64,000 bases of DNA from Polaribacter sp. HaHaR_3_91 (GTDB taxonomy: Bacteria; Bacteroidota; Bacteroidia; Flavobacteriales; Flavobacteriaceae), in assembly GCF_019278525.1 (NCBI RefSeq), contig NZ_CP058986.1, positions 3,735,001 through 3,799,000 of the forward strand, written 5' to 3'. Position numbers and translations under genes: made by a program. Every line of letters begins with the position of its first letter. Within the stretch, counting starts at the first letter, position 1. Below, in pieces: positions 1 to 9,726 of the stretch. Below the pieces are notes generated by a model. The model was given only the letters and a program-made list of their open reading frames with translations. It ran no database searches and had not been told where the DNA came from.

Positions 1-91
1 AAGGAACTATTTCCTCCTACTAATATATAATACTACTAATTTTCCAATATTTGCTTCTGAACTGTTTTTCATATAAAAAACCTATCTTATT

Positions 92-3043
92 TTAACTAAC
101 TGCTTTTATTATATTTTGTATTACAGTTTTCCCTATAAGGCTAATTATTCCACCTTTTTGGCTATATATTGGATCATCTAGTTTATCTAAAAGCTGCCTA
201 TTAATATATTCATCTATTACTTCTGATCTCACTTTAGGTTCAGCACTGATTTTTAAATACACTGGATTGTTTTTATTGGCTATTACCTTTTCTTTAGCTG
301 ATGTGTTTTCTGAAACATTTTCACATATCTCTTTAATTACTATTACATCTTCATCGGAAATTTGATATTTAGATTTTAAATCTTCCAAAGCCATTTCAAT
401 TGTCGTTCTTGGTATTTCGCTACCACCTTTACCAGTTTTAAATCCTGTTTTAGGTTTTGGATCAGCAACCACTTTTAAATTTGTTTTTGTTCCGAGATAT
501 TTAACAGCTCCTTTACTTAATTCCACTTTTTCCAGGAACTCTTTCATATCGGATGTTTTTCCTTTACGAATCAATAGTCCTCCCATTACTTCAGCAAATA
601 TTATAAACTCATCTAATTGTTTATCCAATTCGAAAAACTGTGCAATAAAATAGTACAGTTTGGCATAACGTCTTAACAATGAAACATACCTTTTCTGTCC
701 TTCTAAAGATCCTATTTTAGCTTTAAATATATCACGGTAATCTTGTGTTAGATTACTTAAAATAGCATCAGGAGTTGCATTTCTTTCTTTTTTTGCTGCA
801 ATTTCAGCATCAATGAATGCGTTACAATACAATTCAATTTCTTCTTCAGTAAAAACTTTAAATTTGGCTATTTCATTGAATAATTCAACCAATACTTCTT
901 TTTTAGGTTGCTGGTCTTTGTATGGTGACCCTTCTCTATGGTGATTGAATGCATCGAAGATATTTTGAGCATTGTTAGTGAAATCTACTACAAGAATATC
1001 ATCTTGCTCTTTATCCTTATGCTTTCTATTTAACCTAGAAACTGTTTGAACCGCATTTACTCCGTTGATTGACTTGTCTAAAAACATAGTAGACAGCAAA
1101 GGTTGGTCGAAACCAGTTTGAAATTTATTAGCTACTACTAATATTCTATTTCCTTCACTAGCAAAAACATCTTCTATCAATTTACCTTTCAGATTATTAA
1201 CTTTATCTTCTTCAATTGATTCCTTAGTTTCAGGATGTGTAAAATCACTAAAGGCATATAAAACTTTCCATTCTGAGTTTGTTTCTTCTAAAATAGTTTT
1301 TAAAGTATTGAAGTATTTTAATCCTGCAACTCGTGATGATGTTACAACCATTGCTTTACCTTGACCTTTAATTGATGGAACCACCTTTTCTTCAAATAGT
1401 TTTACAATTACCTCTGCTTTGTATTGAATAACCCCATCATCTTCATAGGCTATATTTTTCAATAATTTACTTACAATACCAGTAGGAAAATCTTTTTCAG
1501 GAATGGCTTCCTTTAATTTTAAATTATAAAGTGTTTCATAAGAAATTATATTCAATGCCACATCTAAGATATATCCTTCTGCAATTGCTTCAGCTTCACT
1601 ATATACATCAAATGGTTCGCCAAAAAAAGCGACTGTTTTTGGCGTTGTAGTTGCTGTAAAGGCCACAAACACCTGATTACTTATATTTAACTTTTCAAGC
1701 TCCTTAATGTTTTCATCTTCATCTTGATTTTCTATTTCTTCATTACTATCTTCATTAAAAAACTTATGCATTGTTAAGGCCATTTTACCATCTTGTGAAC
1801 GGTGTGCTTCATCTATTAAAAAAGCAACATTTCTGTTTTTTAATAAATCATCCTTTTGAAGTTTTTCTTGAATATGGCTAAACTTATGAATTGTAGTAAC
1901 AATAATATCTCTATCCTTTTCAAGATATTCAGCTAATTTTTTAGACTTTTTAGCAAAATTAATTTTTGTGCCTAAATGACTGAATAACTCTAAATCATCT
2001 TTCACATTTTTATCTAAAGCTTTCCGGTCTGTAAGAATAATAATATTATCAAATACTTTTTTTCCATCATTGGTATATAAACTGTCTAAACGGTCTGCCA
2101 TCCAAGCAATGGTTAATGTTTTTCCAGAACCTGCAGAATGGTTGATGAGGTATTTTTTTCCTAAACTCTGATTTCCTTCGCAAAATTTTTGAACATCAAC
2201 TGCTAACCCTTTACTTGCTCTAAATTGATGGTAACGTGGAAAAATAGTAAAGGAGTCTGTTTTTTGCCATTCACCATTTACCTCTTCTTCTTTAACAGGA
2301 ACAAATACTAAGTAATGTTCTAAATAATGGGTAATATTTTCTGGTGATAACGCATAACGGTATACGTGCTCCACTGGATATTCACCTACCATTTCAGCTT
2401 TATTAGTTAAACTTGCATTGAACCATCTGAAAAAACTCTCAGAACTTGGGTTAGTTGCTATTTTAGCTTCCGTATTGCTTAAAGCAACATATAAAAAAGG
2501 CAATTTGTATAGGTTATTTTTTAAATCTCTATTTAAAAAACTATCGTGAATTGCATCATTTACATCTTGTCCTTCATCTTCGTGTTTTAATTCTAATACA
2601 ATAACAGGTAGACCATTTAACCAAATAACAATATCAATTCTTTCTTTTGTATTTGGATTGTAATAATATTCTTTTTTATAGGTAAATGTGTTTTTATAAT
2701 AGTTATCTAGTTGCGTAATATTGGTAGCATTTCTTGGTTTTTGTTCATATAACTTTATTTTAGTTCCTTTAACGGTTAACCCCTCACGCACTATTAACCA
2801 TAATGCTTTTTTAGAAACTTGATATTTTAAAGCCTTTAGAATTTCATTATCAGCATCTGCTCCAAAATTCTCTTTAAGATCCTTATACTTATCCGGCTGT
2901 GTAGTTTGTATAAATTGAATGATATCACTTTGAATAAAATGATATTCATTCTCAACGTCTTTACTTAGTTCTTGATAATTATGCTCTGCTTTTAAAAAGT
3001 TACATAAATGATCTTGGAATAAAGTTTCTTTATTACTTGGCAT
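92..3043 (-). CDS. hsdR: Type I restriction enzyme R subunit (HsdR)
   Basis: This is the ATP-dependent translocase and nuclease subunit of a type I restriction-modification complex. The N-terminal nuclease has the D...ELK signature (IDIVIWLNG then VLELKHEDE, near residue 150). It is followed by an SF2 helicase motor with Walker A SAGSGKT (about residue 306) and DEAH in LIDEAHRSQ (about 411). The C-terminal part holds the second RecA-like domain (TVSRLNRKHK). Its 983 aa is normal for the family. It is the last gene of a minus-strand operon hsdM-hsdS-DUF262-hsdR, 52 bp after the DUF262 gene. No truncation is seen. The 91 bases to the left edge hold no visible gene. Confidence 0.95.
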   Translation of the reverse strand: MPSNKETLFQDHLCNFLKAEHNYQELSKDVENEYHFIQSDIIQFIQTTQPDKYKDLKENFGADADNEILKALKYQVSKKALWLIVREGLTVKGTKIKLYEQKPRNATNITQLDNYYKNTFTYKKEYYYNPNTKERIDIVIWLNGLPVIVLELKHEDEGQDVNDAIHDSFLNRDLKNNLYKLPFLYVALSNTEAKIATNPSSESFFRWFNASLTNKAEMVGEYPVEHVYRYALSPENITHYLEHYLVFVPVKEEEVNGEWQKTDSFTIFPRYHQFRASKGLAVDVQKFCEGNQSLGKKYLINHSAGSGKTLTIAWMADRLDSLYTNDGKKVFDNIIILTDRKALDKNVKDDLELFSHLGTKINFAKKSKKLAEYLEKDRDIIVTTIHKFSHIQEKLQKDDLLKNRNVAFLIDEAHRSQDGKMALTMHKFFNEDSNEEIENQDEDENIKELEKLNISNQVFVAFTATTTPKTVAFFGEPFDVYSEAEAIAEGYILDVALNIISYETLYNLKLKEAIPEKDFPTGIVSKLLKNIAYEDDGVIQYKAEVIVKLFEEKVVPSIKGQGKAMVVTSSRVAGLKYFNTLKTILEETNSEWKVLYAFSDFTHPETKESIEEDKVNNLKGKLIEDVFASEGNRILVVANKFQTGFDQPLLSTMFLDKSINGVNAVQTVSRLNRKHKDKEQDDILVVDFTNNAQNIFDAFNHHREGSPYKDQQPKKEVLVELFNEIAKFKVFTEEEIELYCNAFIDAEIAAKKERNATPDAILSNLTQDYRDIFKAKIGSLEGQKRYVSLLRRYAKLYYFIAQFFELDKQLDEFIIFAEVMGGLLIRKGKTSDMKEFLEKVELSKGAVKYLGTKTNLKVVADPKPKTGFKTGKGGSEIPRTTIEMALEDLKSKYQISDEDVIVIKEICENVSENTSAKEKVIANKNNPVYLKISAEPKVRSEVIDEYINRQLLDKLDDPIYSQKGGIISLIGKTVIQNIIKAVS

Positions 3044-3095
3044 TTTAACTGTTTTTAAATTAAAAAATCTTCATTTATTATTTCTAAATAGATTT

Positions 3096-4763
3096 TTAAT
3101 CTACTAATCCCTCTTCTTCTACAAATTCTTCATATTGTTCAAGATCTCCTGCAATTTCCTGCGGAATAATTCGGTTTGATAACTCTTTACTAACAACCTT
3201 TGCTCTTTCTTGAAAAAAGGAATGAAAATTGTTTTCCCATATTCCGAAAGCATCTAGATTATTAATTAAATGAGATTTCATAGTTTCACTTAAAACTGCA
3301 TTTTCACCTTTAAATTTATCCATATAAATAGCTGGTGCTTTTGCTCGTATTCTGTTTTTATTTAAATAACCGTCAACAATTGTAATGTTTAAAATATGAT
3401 TTACTTGCCAGTACTCAAATTGAGGATGGTTTTTCTTCATATATGATTTTGGGAAGAAATGATGGTAATTTTTACTAGTCCCAATTTTTAACCAACTGTT
3501 ATCAATATTTACATCTAAATTGTTATCGAATGATTTTGGTTTTTGCATTGCATATAAACATAGTATTGCTTTTACATACGATTTACTTGTACTAAAAAAT
3601 CCATTTTTAATAATAGCATCGGTTGATGTATCTACACTCCATTCATATTTTGGTAATTCACCAGCAATAATTTTATCTATTTTATCTAAATCTTGTACAA
3701 ACTTCCCTTCAACTGCAGAAGAGTAACGTAAGCCTAAAGAAGCTCTCCAGAAAAAATCTTCTAAACGTTCTTTTACAATTCCGGTTGGGTTAGATTTATG
3801 TTTGCTAAAAAAGTAACCAAAGGGCACTAATAAAGCATTGTATGGCAATAAACGAGATACCGGAATACCATAGCTTCTAAAAAAGTCTATTGCACTTTTT
3901 AAACAACTTACGGTTTCATCCCAAGCATTGATAAACTTCTCTTTATCTATTCGCAAAATTGTTTTTCTTGTACATTCACCTTCCACCAACATTGCTAATA
4001 ATTGTAATACTGTAGCTGAAGAGATGGTATCGTATTTTGAAGGTTGCAGCTCTTGCTTTAATTGTTGAAATTTCTCGTATAAATCGAAATCTTTTGAAGG
4101 ATCATAGGTTTTAGCTACCATTATTTCAAACAATGATAAATCTTTACCTCCAACATTTAAGCGTGTAAACACTTCCGTTGCTTCATCTATTTGTGCATCT
4201 TTTAAATTGATTCCTCTAAAAAGACAACTATTCATATAGATTTTATAATCATCAATAAGGTCGTGGTACTTTTCATCATATGTATTATAAATAACCTTTC
4301 CCTTTTCAAACATTAATGAGGTTAGTTTAATAACATCATTTTCTTTTTTTTGAGAAATATCTACAATTACAATAGGCTCATCATCTTTTGCATTTAAGTT
4401 GATGTAAATTTGGGAAAAGTCTTCTTTTTTACCATTCTCACGCTCAATCATTTCTCCTTTTAAGGCTGCAAATAAAGATGTAATACGTTGTTGCCCATCT
4501 AGCACATAGTTTACAAACTCACCTTCTTTAGGTTCTTGTAAATTGATATTTCCAATATTACGAACCGAGCGTAAACGCTCATTTGTACGCCAATAAATAA
4601 AAGTACCAATTGGATATCCTTTTAAAATACTATCTAATAATTTAGCTGATGATGCTATATCCCAAACAAATTGACGTTGAAATTGAGGTATTTTAATTTG
4701 CCCCGTTTCTATTTCGTTTAGGATGGTGCTGTATTGTTTGTCTCCTGTTTCTAATGTAGCCAT
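3096..4763 (-). CDS. DUF262 / HNH-type (GmrSD-like) protein inside the hsd operon
   Basis: The protein starts with a DUF262 (ParB-like) domain: IPQFQRQFVWD, then the nucleotide-binding signature LDGQQRITSLFAA near residue 90. The C-terminal third resembles a DUF1524/HNH nuclease: HHFFPKSYM followed by NHILNITIVDGYLNKNR. DUF262-DUF1524 proteins are GmrSD-type, usually modification-dependent restriction or phage-defence enzymes. At 555 aa it looks complete. It sits between hsdS (25 bp upstream) and hsdR (52 bp downstream) on the same strand, so co-expression with the type I system is likely. Whether it is an independent type IV activity or an accessory of the Hsd complex cannot be told from sequence. 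Confidence 0.85.
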   Translation of the reverse strand: MATLETGDKQYSTILNEIETGQIKIPQFQRQFVWDIASSAKLLDSILKGYPIGTFIYWRTNERLRSVRNIGNINLQEPKEGEFVNYVLDGQQRITSLFAALKGEMIERENGKKEDFSQIYINLNAKDDEPIVIVDISQKKENDVIKLTSLMFEKGKVIYNTYDEKYHDLIDDYKIYMNSCLFRGINLKDAQIDEATEVFTRLNVGGKDLSLFEIMVAKTYDPSKDFDLYEKFQQLKQELQPSKYDTISSATVLQLLAMLVEGECTRKTILRIDKEKFINAWDETVSCLKSAIDFFRSYGIPVSRLLPYNALLVPFGYFFSKHKSNPTGIVKERLEDFFWRASLGLRYSSAVEGKFVQDLDKIDKIIAGELPKYEWSVDTSTDAIIKNGFFSTSKSYVKAILCLYAMQKPKSFDNNLDVNIDNSWLKIGTSKNYHHFFPKSYMKKNHPQFEYWQVNHILNITIVDGYLNKNRIRAKAPAIYMDKFKGENAVLSETMKSHLINNLDAFGIWENNFHSFFQERAKVVSKELSNRIIPQEIAGDLEQYEEFVEEEGLVD

Positions 4764-4788
4764 ATTTTCTTTTGCATTTTTTTTTAAT

Positions 4789-6099
4789 TTATTTTCCTGT
4801 CACTTGTTTTTTGCCTGTTACGCATTCGTGTATTAAACTTTTTCGATACGCTTGTAGAGTTTTAATTTGAGAGTTAATATTATTTTTAGTGACTTCAATT
4901 TTCAGATTTAAATCATTAATTTTTTCTACTATAATTTTTTGTTCATTAATAGGTGGTACAGGAATATTAAGATATTGATATTTATCAGCACCTATATTTT
5001 GAATTGTTGCTTGCGTGAAAATTAAATTTTTCCATTCTTCATAATTATTTGATTTAGTATAATAATACAAGAATTCAGGTAGTAATTTACTTTTATCGCA
5101 TTCTGCTTTAATTAAATATCCTGCAAAACAAGCAATACCTTCATAACCTTTAAAAATAAATGTCTTCCCAACAGTAGCACCACTCCTTGCAAATAAAACA
5201 TCATTTTCTTTTAAAAGAAAATTGGCTGCCTTATCCATAGGTAAGGACTTATATGTGTTTTCTCTTAATTTACCGTCATACCCAAAATCAGTAATTCTAA
5301 TATACCTTGGCTCATCTAAATTTTCATTTTCTGCAGATTCATTAGCTCCATATTTTAATTTAGATTTCAAAAGCCTTTTTAAAGGTTTGATCTTCCATCC
5401 TTTTTTTATTTTTGGTAACCAAAAACAATTAGTTCTTTCTGTTTTAGAATTTTCAATTCCTATTGTCAAAAACCTAGTTATTGTATTAGTATAGTAATTC
5501 TCCATCTTCACCAACTGCTCTTGTTTTATAGCAATTACTCGATCAATTTTTTCAGTGGCTTTATCTAAATAATTGGCAATGTTTTTTTGTTCTTGGAGGG
5601 GAGGGAATGACATTATTAAGTTACCTGTCTTGGCTTGATTTAAAATAGGTAGTGTAGTATATTGAGCAAATTTTATTATCTCTGTTTCAAGTAGTTTAAA
5701 TTGATAAGTAAGATATTCAGGCAATAATTTATAATTAGTCTGTAAAATATTAATTTGTTGGTTGCAAGAAGCTGGTTTTGATATAATACCTACTTTCCCA
5801 GCTGTTGCACCTACTGCAACAAAATACACACTATTTGCAGGATAAACTTTAATTTGACCATCATCAACTGCTGTTTGATTAATTAATTTCTTGGGGTCAT
5901 CAATCCAAAGAGTCTCGTTAAAACATTCTGGAGCATACCACTCTACCGTGCCGTCAATAAAATATTTAGGCTCAGAGGTCGAAGGTGTTTTTCCTGTATC
6001 AATCTCTTGACAGCCTCTTTTAACTTTACCAACTTTCCAATGCTCAGGAATTTCTCCTAACCATTCAATACCACTATTTTTATAGATATACTTTTCCAT
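4789..6099 (-). CDS. hsdS: Type I restriction specificity subunit (HsdS)
   Basis: DNA recognition subunit of the type I complex. It has two target-recognition domains, each ending in the family signature and an alpha-helical spacer: FPPLQEQKNIANYLDKATEKI (shown in part) near residues 165-190 and VPPINEQKIIVEKI near the C-terminus. The N-terminus (NSGIEWLGEIPEHWKVGKVK) is the standard start of TRD1. The 436 aa are full length. The start codon lies 1 bp after the hsdM stop, implying translational coupling. The specificity cannot be read from the sequence, since TRDs diverge quickly. Confidence 0.95.
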   Translation of the reverse strand: MEKYIYKNSGIEWLGEIPEHWKVGKVKRGCQEIDTGKTPSTSEPKYFIDGTVEWYAPECFNETLWIDDPKKLINQTAVDDGQIKVYPANSVYFVAVGATAGKVGIISKPASCNQQINILQTNYKLLPEYLTYQFKLLETEIIKFAQYTTLPILNQAKTGNLIMSFPPLQEQKNIANYLDKATEKIDRVIAIKQEQLVKMENYYTNTITRFLTIGIENSKTERTNCFWLPKIKKGWKIKPLKRLLKSKLKYGANESAENENLDEPRYIRITDFGYDGKLRENTYKSLPMDKAANFLLKENDVLFARSGATVGKTFIFKGYEGIACFAGYLIKAECDKSKLLPEFLYYYTKSNNYEEWKNLIFTQATIQNIGADKYQYLNIPVPPINEQKIIVEKINDLNLKIEVTKNNINSQIKTLQAYRKSLIHECVTGKKQVTGK

Positions 6100-6100
6100 A

Positions 6101-8167
6101 TTATAGCGTACGTATTTGTTTCAATAATTTTTTAGCTTCATCTTCTAATTCCCAAAACTGATCTATTAACACATCGCTACTTTCAGGCTCTTGGTATTTG
6201 TAAAAATATTTGTTTGGTAAAATTTCGTAGCCTAGGTTTTCATATGCCGCCCAGTCAATAATTTCGTAATCAATTTCTTTGGCTAAAAATGCATTTATGT
6301 AGCTTTCTTTATTTTTTGCTGTTTTGTCAAAAGGTATGTATTCGTTATCTGTAATATAATGTCTATGGTTGTAGGTTGCCGTTTTTTCTTGCCCTTTAAA
6401 CCAGGCTTTTATATCGTTTACTTTCTTTTCTTTTAGGTCTGCAACTTTTAATTTTAGTTGATTTACTACCAAAGTTTCAAACGCTATTTTACCATCAATG
6501 TTCAACTCTAATTCTAAATCATTAATCGTTACTTTCATTGTGAAATCTCCATACAAATCGAATGCTTTTTTTACATTAGCATTGTTTAATTGTTTGGTAA
6601 AATCTTCCTCAATCCACATTGGTTTTCCGTTTTCATTTTCTTGCCAAAAAGTTACTTTTACTTTGTGGAAAGCAAAATCTGAATAATGGAATTTTTTACA
6701 GTTTTCATTACTTTCCCAAGCTTCAAATTGGTCGTGTATCCAAGTACGGTCTGTATCTGTAATCCTGTTTCGCTTATTCCCAAATGATTTTGGTTCTTTT
6801 TCAAAATGTTCACGTGCATTTATAATTAAAGCGTGTTCTTTTTTATGCTTAGGCTTGTTGTTATTTAATACCCAAATGTAGGTGTAAATACCTGTGTTGT
6901 AAAACATTTGATCGGGTACCATAACAATAGAATCTAGCAAGTCGTTTTCTAAAATATAACGTCTTATTTCACTTTCCCCAGAAGTGGCATCACCATTACT
7001 TAATGGAGAACCATTAAACAATATAGCAATTTTAGAACCTCCCCTTTTTTTAGGTTTCATTTTTTCTATCATAGTAGATAGAAACAGCAATGCACCATCA
7101 TTACTTGGTGACATACCTGCAGCATACCTAGATCCTTTTAGTTTTAAAACGTGGTCTTTATACGGTGACCAATCCACTCCAAATGGAGGATTGGAAATCA
7201 TATAATCAAAGGTTTTACCAGTGTGTTGGTCCCCATCATCTTCAATACTTTCAATATGAGGAATTAGTGAGTTTCCGTTTGTGATATTACTTCTAACTTC
7301 CCCTTTTAATAACATATCTGCTTTACAAACCGCATAATTTTGAGATAGTAATTCTTGTCCGTTTAGCATCACTAAATCTTCTGTATTTTCAATACCTTCT
7401 TTAGTTGTTGCTTTATCAATTAAATGTTCTTTAGCAACAGAAAGCATACCTCCAGTACCACAAGCAGGATCGTATAATGAAATTGCTTTTGTAGCCGTTT
7501 CAGGGTTGAAATCGATTTCCATTAGATCTACCATTATACGAATGATTTCTCTAGGTGTAAAGTGTTCTCCTGTATCTTTAGCATCGTCTTGAGAGAAACG
7601 TTGTAATAGGTTTTCATATACATACCCCATTTCTATATTTGAAAGGCGTGTAGGGCTAAAATCTTCTTCAGCAACCATTTGAATAATTTCAGATAGTCGT
7701 TTTTCTTTTACCATTTTGGTAACTACTTGACGGTACTCAAACTTATCTACTATTTCTTCAATATTTGCACTAAAACCATTTAAGAAATTTCTAAAATTAG
7801 TTTCTACCAACGTACTACTATCCGACAGGATGCTTTTTAGTGTTAAGTCTGTTGTATTGAAGAAATCTAATTTTGCTTTTTCTAATTGTTTTATTTTTTT
7901 TGTTAAGACTCCACTTTTTGCAGTTCCTTTTTCTTTGTCTTCTTTAAAGAGTGCTTTTATATTTTCATCAGAGAAACTATTATCTTTTGCTATAATATCA
8001 GCTTTAAATTTAGCTCTATTTTCTTCTAGCACACATTCAATTCTACGAATCATAATCATTGGTAGAATTACAGAAGGATAATCTTTAGCTTTAAACTTAC
8101 CTCTTAATTTAATGGCTCCTTTCCAAACTTCATTGGTTAAGTTTTCTAATCTATTTTTATTTATCAT
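6101..8167 (-). CDS. hsdM: Type I restriction N6-adenine methyltransferase (HsdM)
   Basis: Modification subunit that methylates adenine using S-adenosylmethionine and forms M2S with HsdS. An N-terminal helical HsdM domain is followed by the Rossmann methyltransferase with motif I DPACGTGGML (about residue 236) and motif IV SNPPFG (about 326). The region before motif I contains the typical GEHFTPREIIRIMVDLM stretch. It is 688 aa, somewhat longer than the E. coli type because of a C-terminal extension of about 150 residues. First gene of the leftward operon; about 420 bp of non-coding DNA upstream should carry its promoter, but I see no convincing -7 box. Confidence 0.95.
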   Translation of the reverse strand: MINKNRLENLTNEVWKGAIKLRGKFKAKDYPSVILPMIMIRRIECVLEENRAKFKADIIAKDNSFSDENIKALFKEDKEKGTAKSGVLTKKIKQLEKAKLDFFNTTDLTLKSILSDSSTLVETNFRNFLNGFSANIEEIVDKFEYRQVVTKMVKEKRLSEIIQMVAEEDFSPTRLSNIEMGYVYENLLQRFSQDDAKDTGEHFTPREIIRIMVDLMEIDFNPETATKAISLYDPACGTGGMLSVAKEHLIDKATTKEGIENTEDLVMLNGQELLSQNYAVCKADMLLKGEVRSNITNGNSLIPHIESIEDDGDQHTGKTFDYMISNPPFGVDWSPYKDHVLKLKGSRYAAGMSPSNDGALLFLSTMIEKMKPKKRGGSKIAILFNGSPLSNGDATSGESEIRRYILENDLLDSIVMVPDQMFYNTGIYTYIWVLNNNKPKHKKEHALIINAREHFEKEPKSFGNKRNRITDTDRTWIHDQFEAWESNENCKKFHYSDFAFHKVKVTFWQENENGKPMWIEEDFTKQLNNANVKKAFDLYGDFTMKVTINDLELELNIDGKIAFETLVVNQLKLKVADLKEKKVNDIKAWFKGQEKTATYNHRHYITDNEYIPFDKTAKNKESYINAFLAKEIDYEIIDWAAYENLGYEILPNKYFYKYQEPESSDVLIDQFWELEDEAKKLLKQIRTL

Positions 8168-8586
8168 TCTTTTATTTTCTGTATATTTTTTTATTATTCA
8201 ATAAATAGCTAAAGCTACTCTATAAATGTAATTTATAGTTCAATCATATGTAACAAAACACCTGTTATTAAGATATTTACAGCAATTTTCTCTAGTATTT
8301 TTCGTTTTACAAGAATCCTGAGAATTTATTCTTAGCAAACGATATTAAAAGTACTTAAAAAATATGATGTGATTTATGATAAACATTGTTTTTCCGATTA
8401 ATTGAACTTTATTGATTATAGGGTTACAAATTGATTTTTTAATCTTTTATTGAGCTAATAATTCCTTATTCAAAACTGTTTATTTTAATACTTAAAGTAC
8501 ATATAAAAAACAATATCACTACTTAACAGCTGACATCACTTATAGAAAAATCTCACTAATAAGTTATCTTAATAGTGTTGCTTTCT
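8168..8586. other. Intergenic region without visible gene
   Basis: About 420 bp of AT-rich DNA between hsdM and the receiver-domain gene, both leftward. It must contain the hsd operon promoter and the end of the upstream operon. I see no open frame with coding character, no tRNA and no clear terminator hairpin. Confidence 0.6.
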
Positions 8587-9726
8587 TTATACACCTATAA
8601 TCTCTTTAATAAATGTTTTTGTTTTATCAGGACTTAGCTTCGTTGTTACTTCTATACTTTGATTTAATGTTAGTTTACTGGCACTAATCATTCCAGGAGG
8701 AATACTTATTTCTATATTACTTTCTGCTTGCTTAAAAGTACCCCAGCCATTCTCTGCAATTTTAATGACTTGACCGTTTATTACTTCTACTTTACACCAT
8801 TTAGCTAAGTTAGTTGCTTTAACATTATTACTATCTATAAATGCCTTGAGATTATCTAAAGTATCTAGAAGTAGTAACACAGTGCTTTGATATAAAAATG
8901 TATTAGTATTTGAATCCATATATGCATCTACACCTAAAATACTTCCTTCATTATGCGAACCATCTTGTGTAACATTTAATATTTTAAAGATATTAAACGC
9001 AATAACTGGATGTATGATTTCTTGTTTATGAGTATAATCCCGATGTCTTCCTGATAAGAATAAACCAGATCCATTAATAGAACCTTTGCCTTGAATAATA
9101 TCATTTGGAATACATCCAATATCATTTAGTTTAGAAAATATTGCTTCTACAATTTTTCTTATTCCTGTTAGAGAATCTTGGGCAATTTTAATTTGACTTG
9201 GATTTTCAATATCTAAAACTAAATTGTGTAACCTGTCGAAATGCTTTTGACCTAAATACCTATCAGTACACATCTCAAAAGGATTGAAATACTTATGTTT
9301 TAACTTTGTTAACTCTCTGTTTTTGCAAGCATCCACAAGCATTATAAAAAGATCATCTTCATCTTTATCAACACCTTTGTTAAATACTTTTGGGAAAGCA
9401 TTTTTAAATTCTTTAGAATTATATGCTTCTGCTTGACCAGTAAGAACAAAGAAAGCTATAGACTTATCCGTATCTCTTATTGTATCCTTTGCTTGATGAA
9501 CCCATTTTGTGTCCTCAGAACCTGGTTGATCTGTTTCATTTTCAAAAAATTTCGCATCAAAAAGAACAGCATCATATTTTGTTGAGTTATTCTTAAATTC
9601 CGAACAACCACCATTCATAGATTTAAACGGAAAAAATTTAACATCAAAATCTATTGCCGTCTTATGCAAAGCTTTCATCGATTCGTGCTGATCATCTATC
9701 CAAAGCACATTATATTTTTTACTCAT
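8587..9726 (-). CDS. Receiver-domain (response-regulator-like) protein linked to methylase-kinase
   Basis: The N-terminal ~125 residues look like a CheY-like receiver: acidic pair in VLWIDDQ (about residues 11-12), phospho-acceptor Asp in DAVLFDAKFF, the conserved Thr in FFVLTGQ and Lys in VFNKGV. The remaining ~250 residues match no DNA-binding output domain I recognise. The start codon overlaps the end of the methylase-histidine kinase gene by 8 bp, so the two are translationally coupled and are probably kinase and partner. Inference: phosphorylation controls this protein's activity within the defence operon. The effector function of the C-terminal region is unknown. Confidence 0.75.
   Translation of the reverse strand: MSKKYNVLWIDDQHESMKALHKTAIDFDVKFFPFKSMNGGCSEFKNNSTKYDAVLFDAKFFENETDQPGSEDTKWVHQAKDTIRDTDKSIAFFVLTGQAEAYNSKEFKNAFPKVFNKGVDKDEDDLFIMLVDACKNRELTKLKHKYFNPFEMCTDRYLGQKHFDRLHNLVLDIENPSQIKIAQDSLTGIRKIVEAIFSKLNDIGCIPNDIIQGKGSINGSGLFLSGRHRDYTHKQEIIHPVIAFNIFKILNVTQDGSHNEGSILGVDAYMDSNTNTFLYQSTVLLLLDTLDNLKAFIDSNNVKATNLAKWCKVEVINGQVIKIAENGWGTFKQAESNIEISIPPGMISASKLTLNQSIEVTTKLSPDKTKTFIKEIIGV

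Noticed and set aside
3520..3726. Short plus-strand frames opposite hsdR, DUF262, hsdS, hsdM, helicase and der genes
   Set aside because: Antisense shadows of strongly supported genes; no own ribosome-binding or family signal.
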